Origin: Muribaculaceae bacterium
Lineage (GTDB): Bacteria; Bacteroidota; Bacteroidia; Bacteroidales; Muribaculaceae
Length of the DNA stretch: 44,836 nt
Reading direction: 5' to 3'
NCBI GenBank assembly: GCA_022510465.1
Contig: JAFLTJ010000010.1
Span: 1-44,836 of the forward strand
Part shown: positions 42,265 through 44,836 of the stretch, piece after piece
Layout of the letters: every line of letters starts with the position of its first letter
Position numbering within the stretch: position 1 is the first letter of the stretch
Made by a program: the position numbers and the translations under genes
Notes under the pieces: generated by a model
Seen by the model: only the letters and a program-made list of their open reading frames with translations
Told to the model about the DNA's origin: nothing
The model's database searches: none

Positions 42265-43574
42265 ATTGTACCTGTTGAAAAAAGAAGTTTATAGTAAGAG
42301 TAAATGATGTTAATTTTGCTGTTGACAAGCGATGTTTCTGCATCAAGCAAAGAGTTGGCTGCATCAAGCATATCAGTGATTAAAGCCATGTCGGCTAAAT
42401 ACCGTGTTGAAATAATTTGATAATTTTTTTGAGCAAGCTCCACACTTTTCTCGTTGGTCTTTAGTTCTTCGTAAGCCTCTAAATATTTTACATAATCGGC
42501 TTTAACGGTCATGTTCATATTTTCAAGCGTGGATTCAAATTGTTCCTGAGCCAGTCGGGTTTCCGCTTTACGCTTCTGCATAGCCTTGTTGTTTTTATAA
42601 AGCGACGCGAGATTATAATTTACGCCAAGTCCTACCCACCAATAACTGAGATTTCTGTTAATGGGTGGCACTTCAACAAGGATAGGGCCATCAATTGTCC
42701 AGCCGGCTTGCAGCCCTATTTTTGGCCGATTGTCGCTGCGGGTCAGTTTTTCCGCTTTCAGGCTTAAATCAATGCTGTTGCGTGCAAGCATAAGTTGAGG
42801 GGAGTTGGCAAGCGCACGTTGGTTCCATTCGGCTTCGGTAGCGGAGGGAAGTACGCGACTGACGATAGTTGAATCCGGGATAACAACAGTTCCCTCGGGT
42901 AGTCCTGAAATGGTTGCCAGGTTGTTGTTGAAGATATTAAGCGTATTATTGATGCGAACTAACTGCAATTCAAGATTTGAAATAAGCAATTCGTAACGTG
43001 TTATGTCATTTTGCAGGGCAGTACCCTGTTCAAATCGAGCTTTCATCTCAGCGAGCACTCTGTTGGCAGCTAAGAGGTTGTGTTTCACAACATTCCGCAG
43101 GTTTCTATATTTGAAAACGTCAAGATAAAAGCCTGTCAGTTGGAATCTGATATTATCACGCTGGAGTTCAGTTGTGAAACGAGCACTAATTGATTTCAAT
43201 TCAGCCATTTCAATAGCTCCCGTAATGGCACCTCCGGTATAAAGCGGTTGCTCTATGTTTATCCCCAATCCCGTGCCAAGGTGAGGGATTGGAGCCTTTT
43301 GATAATCGGAATAATTTCTGTTCGTTGTGAAGCCGTCTCCAAGGAAACTGACCGATAAATTTGCATTGATTTCGGGAAGCCTTTGGGCTTGGGCAATGCT
43401 GATTTCATGTTGGCTTACATCTTGAGAGGTGATTGCAGGTTTGAGCTGTGCGCTATGGGTTTCGGCATATTCAAACAATTCTTCAAGAGTCATAACTGAC
43501 TGACTGTAACTACACACCGCCATGCCCGACAGAACCATGCCAAGCATGCCTGTGAGCAATCTATGATTGTTCAT
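42261..43574 (-). CDS. TolC family outer-membrane efflux protein (437 aa)
   Basis: The signal peptide MNNHRLLTGMLGMVLSGMAVCSYSQ is followed by two OEP repeats of long helices and short strands (for example MTLEELFEYAETHSAQLKPA at the N-terminus and ENMNMTVKADYVKYLEAYEE in the second half). It forms the outer-membrane channel of the tripartite pump. It is the first gene of the operon tolC-hlyD-MFS, all overlapping. A leader of about 220 bases precedes it. Confidence 0.92.
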   Translation of the reverse strand: MNNHRLLTGMLGMVLSGMAVCSYSQSVMTLEELFEYAETHSAQLKPAITSQDVSQHEISIAQAQRLPEINANLSVSFLGDGFTTNRNYSDYQKAPIPHLGTGLGINIEQPLYTGGAITGAIEMAELKSISARFTTELQRDNIRFQLTGFYLDVFKYRNLRNVVKHNLLAANRVLAEMKARFEQGTALQNDITRYELLISNLELQLVRINNTLNIFNNNLATISGLPEGTVVIPDSTIVSRVLPSATEAEWNQRALANSPQLMLARNSIDLSLKAEKLTRSDNRPKIGLQAGWTIDGPILVEVPPINRNLSYWWVGLGVNYNLASLYKNNKAMQKRKAETRLAQEQFESTLENMNMTVKADYVKYLEAYEELKTNEKSVELAQKNYQIISTRYLADMALITDMLDAANSLLDAETSLVNSKINIIYSYYKLLFSTGTI

Positions 43575-43901
43575 CTAAATTGAATTTAAAATTAGGGTTG
43601 ATTAATGAGGTTTGCACTGAAACGGCAATTTATCTAAAATTGAGTTCCTCTATCAAGAAAATAAACCTCACAGAGAAGCGGTGCTTTTCCAATGCTCGAG
43701 ACAGCCCCAGTTCATCACGAAAGGGCCTACACGATGTTTTGTGGTATCTAATGATATTCTTTTTAACATTTGCGGTGCGCCTCTTTGTGAAACGCACTGC
43801 AAAGATAACGAAATTTTTGTTATTGCTTGTTTTAAAGAATATTTTTTTGAAGCGGTTGCCACGTGTCTCTATCAGAATAAAAGCGGAAAAACGGTGTTCT
43901 A
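43575..43901 (-). promoter_or_regulatory. Long leader and promoter region of the efflux operon
   Basis: A -7 box, TATCTTTG (43800-43807 on the minus strand), implies a leader of about 220 bases before the tolC-type ATG at 43574. The leader contains a 33-codon ORF (listed separately) and a short inverted pair, AGGTTT near 43608 and AAACCT near 43660. It could hold an attenuation control responding to pump substrates. Nothing else is recognised. Confidence 0.4.
43668..43769 (-). CDS. Possible leader peptide ORF upstream of the efflux operon (33 aa)
   Basis: An ATG at 43769, about 24-30 bases downstream of the predicted transcription start, opens a frame reading MLKRISLDTTKHRVGP, then FVMNWGCLEHWKSTASL and a stop. 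It has two Trp and two His and matches no family I know. It may be a regulatory leader peptide, a gene remnant or chance. Confidence 0.25.
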   Translation of the reverse strand: MLKRISLDTTKHRVGPFVMNWGCLEHWKSTASL

Positions 43902-44836
43902 TTACAAGTTGAGTTGGATGCTGAAATCCAAGGAGCGGGGCAATGTAGGGCCGTAGATATACCCGGAGTCGCGTTGGTCGCCCTTGTCAAAATCTTTTTG
44001 ATAAGAATTGAAAATATTGCTTATTCCTCCCGAAATATTAAGGTTTAGAGACTTATGTAAATTCAAAGTATAAGTCAGTTTGAATGAAGCATCAAAAAAA
44101 GATTGTGTTTTCACGGCCATATCAACGTCTGTTCCCGACCCGACAAGATGTTGAACAAGCATAGGCCCTGTGGCGGTACCGTTTAATGTTGCTTTGAGCG
44201 AGTGGGTTATTTCCCAGTTAGCAGTGAAATATCCGTATATGTCGGGAGTGCGGAACATCTTCTTCACCGGTGCAACATCGGGGTCATCGCTCCAATATTC
44301 GGGTTTCTTGTATCGGCTTTGCTGTAAAGTCACGCCACCTTGAACGTCTAAATGTCTTGAAAAGAAAGCTTTGGCTTCGAGATTAACACCCATAACACGA
44401 GCTCCCGAGCCATTATACCGTTCAAGAACGGCATTTCCGTTTTCGTCGAGTCCGTCAAGCTGCCTCAGTGCGAAAACATCCCGGAGGTCGGTAAAAAAGC
44501 CCTCAATCAGAAAATTAGTTTGCACACTTCCGAAAGTAGGATAAAGGTCGGCCGACACGCTAAAACTCTGCGAACTTTCTTGTTTGAGATTTGGCGCCAA
44601 TACGGTAACCACACGATCGCCGCCGACAATAGCCACGTGGAAATCTTCATCGTAGGCTTGTGGTGAACGGAATCCGGTGGAATAAGATAACCTCAAGTTC
44701 ACGTTTTTGCGTGGATTATAACGGATATTGGCACGGGGCGACACTATAGGATTCTGAATAAGAGTGTGTTTATCAAGACGTGCGCCTACAAGAAATCCCC
44801 ATGTGTCGTTTTTCCATTCGTTCTGAAGATAGCCGC
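43902..44836 (-). CDS. TonB-dependent outer-membrane receptor, C-terminal part
   Basis: The frame is open to the window edge (upstream residues read GYLQNEWKNDTWGFLVGARLD), so the gene starts outside. Visible features are alternating beta-strands of a 22-strand barrel with aromatic girdles and the motif SPRANIRYNPRKNVNLRLSY. FRSPQAYDEDF is the typical receptor segment, and GISNIFNSYQKDFDKGDQRD is followed by a C-terminal strand SLDFSIQLNL ending in Leu. The sequence resembles siderophore, heme or cobalamin-type receptors rather than SusC. The nearby FeoAB makes iron a possible ligand theme, but this is inference. Confidence 0.88.
   Translation of the reverse strand, partial: GYLQNEWKNDTWGFLVGARLDKHTLIQNPIVSPRANIRYNPRKNVNLRLSYSTGFRSPQAYDEDFHVAIVGGDRVVTVLAPNLKQESSQSFSVSADLYPTFGSVQTNFLIEGFFTDLRDVFALRQLDGLDENGNAVLERYNGSGARVMGVNLEAKAFFSRHLDVQGGVTLQQSRYKKPEYWSDDPDVAPVKKMFRTPDIYGYFTANWEITHSLKATLNGTATGPMLVQHLVGSGTDVDMAVKTQSFFDASFKLTYTLNLHKSLNLNISGGISNIFNSYQKDFDKGDQRDSGYIYGPTLPRSLDFSIQLNL

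Overview
The window looks like chromosomal DNA of an anaerobic gut-type Bacteroidales bacterium, possibly Muribaculaceae (the family is an inference). Supporting signs are the Bacteroidetes-type -7 box (TAnnTTTG) in front of many genes, weak use of Shine-Dalgarno sites, an rseC-rnfBCDGEA sodium/electron-transport operon, a fused FeoA-FeoB iron transporter, a TonB-dependent receptor, an M16 peptidase of the periplasmic type, and a large secreted protein with a short GIYI...VVR-type C-terminal tail.

Layout. 1-48 is the 5' part of a tRNA-Pro(CGG) cut by the window edge. 267-3857 (-) is a 1196-residue secreted protein of unknown role. 4047-6182 (+) holds a zinc-ribbon membrane protein and a Cys/Met-type PLP enzyme. 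6521-7615 (-) holds an LpxH-like phosphatase and a MIP18-type Fe-S assembly protein. 7780-8690 is a small AT-richer accessory patch with a two-helix membrane protein under a near-consensus promoter, tandem hairpins and a decayed gene.

8710-16602 (+) is the most unusual part. It is a tight six-gene operon coding for a vWA-like lipoprotein, a small multi-pass membrane protein, a tubulin/FtsZ-like GTPase, a 1134-residue protein with a C-terminal actin/Hsp70-fold ATPase, an N-anchored coiled-coil protein and a tail-anchored coiled-coil protein. Together they look like an envelope-linked system that combines a tubulin-like and an actin-like NTPase. Its function is not known to me.

16592-25017 (-) returns to conserved functions: S1/P1 nuclease, YidC insertase, and the Rnf complex with RseC. 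25252-28089 (+) is an M16 metallopeptidase. 28183-34994 (-) is a housekeeping cluster (topA, rluA-type pseudouridine synthase, LysE-type exporter, ispD, recG). 35138-35575 (+) is a small DUF695-like protein. 35584-37097 (-) is an MlaE/MlaF lipid-transport pair. 37210-39603 (-) is FeoAB. 39651-43574 (-) is a TolC/HlyD/MFS tripartite efflux operon with a leader of about 220 bases holding a short ORF. The window ends in the C-terminal part of a TonB-dependent receptor.

Functional themes are envelope biogenesis and transport (YidC, Mla, LpxH, TolC/HlyD/MFS, TonB receptor), anaerobic energy conservation (Rnf), iron uptake (FeoAB) and DNA topology/repair (TopA, RecG). No CRISPR array, transposase or integrase was seen.
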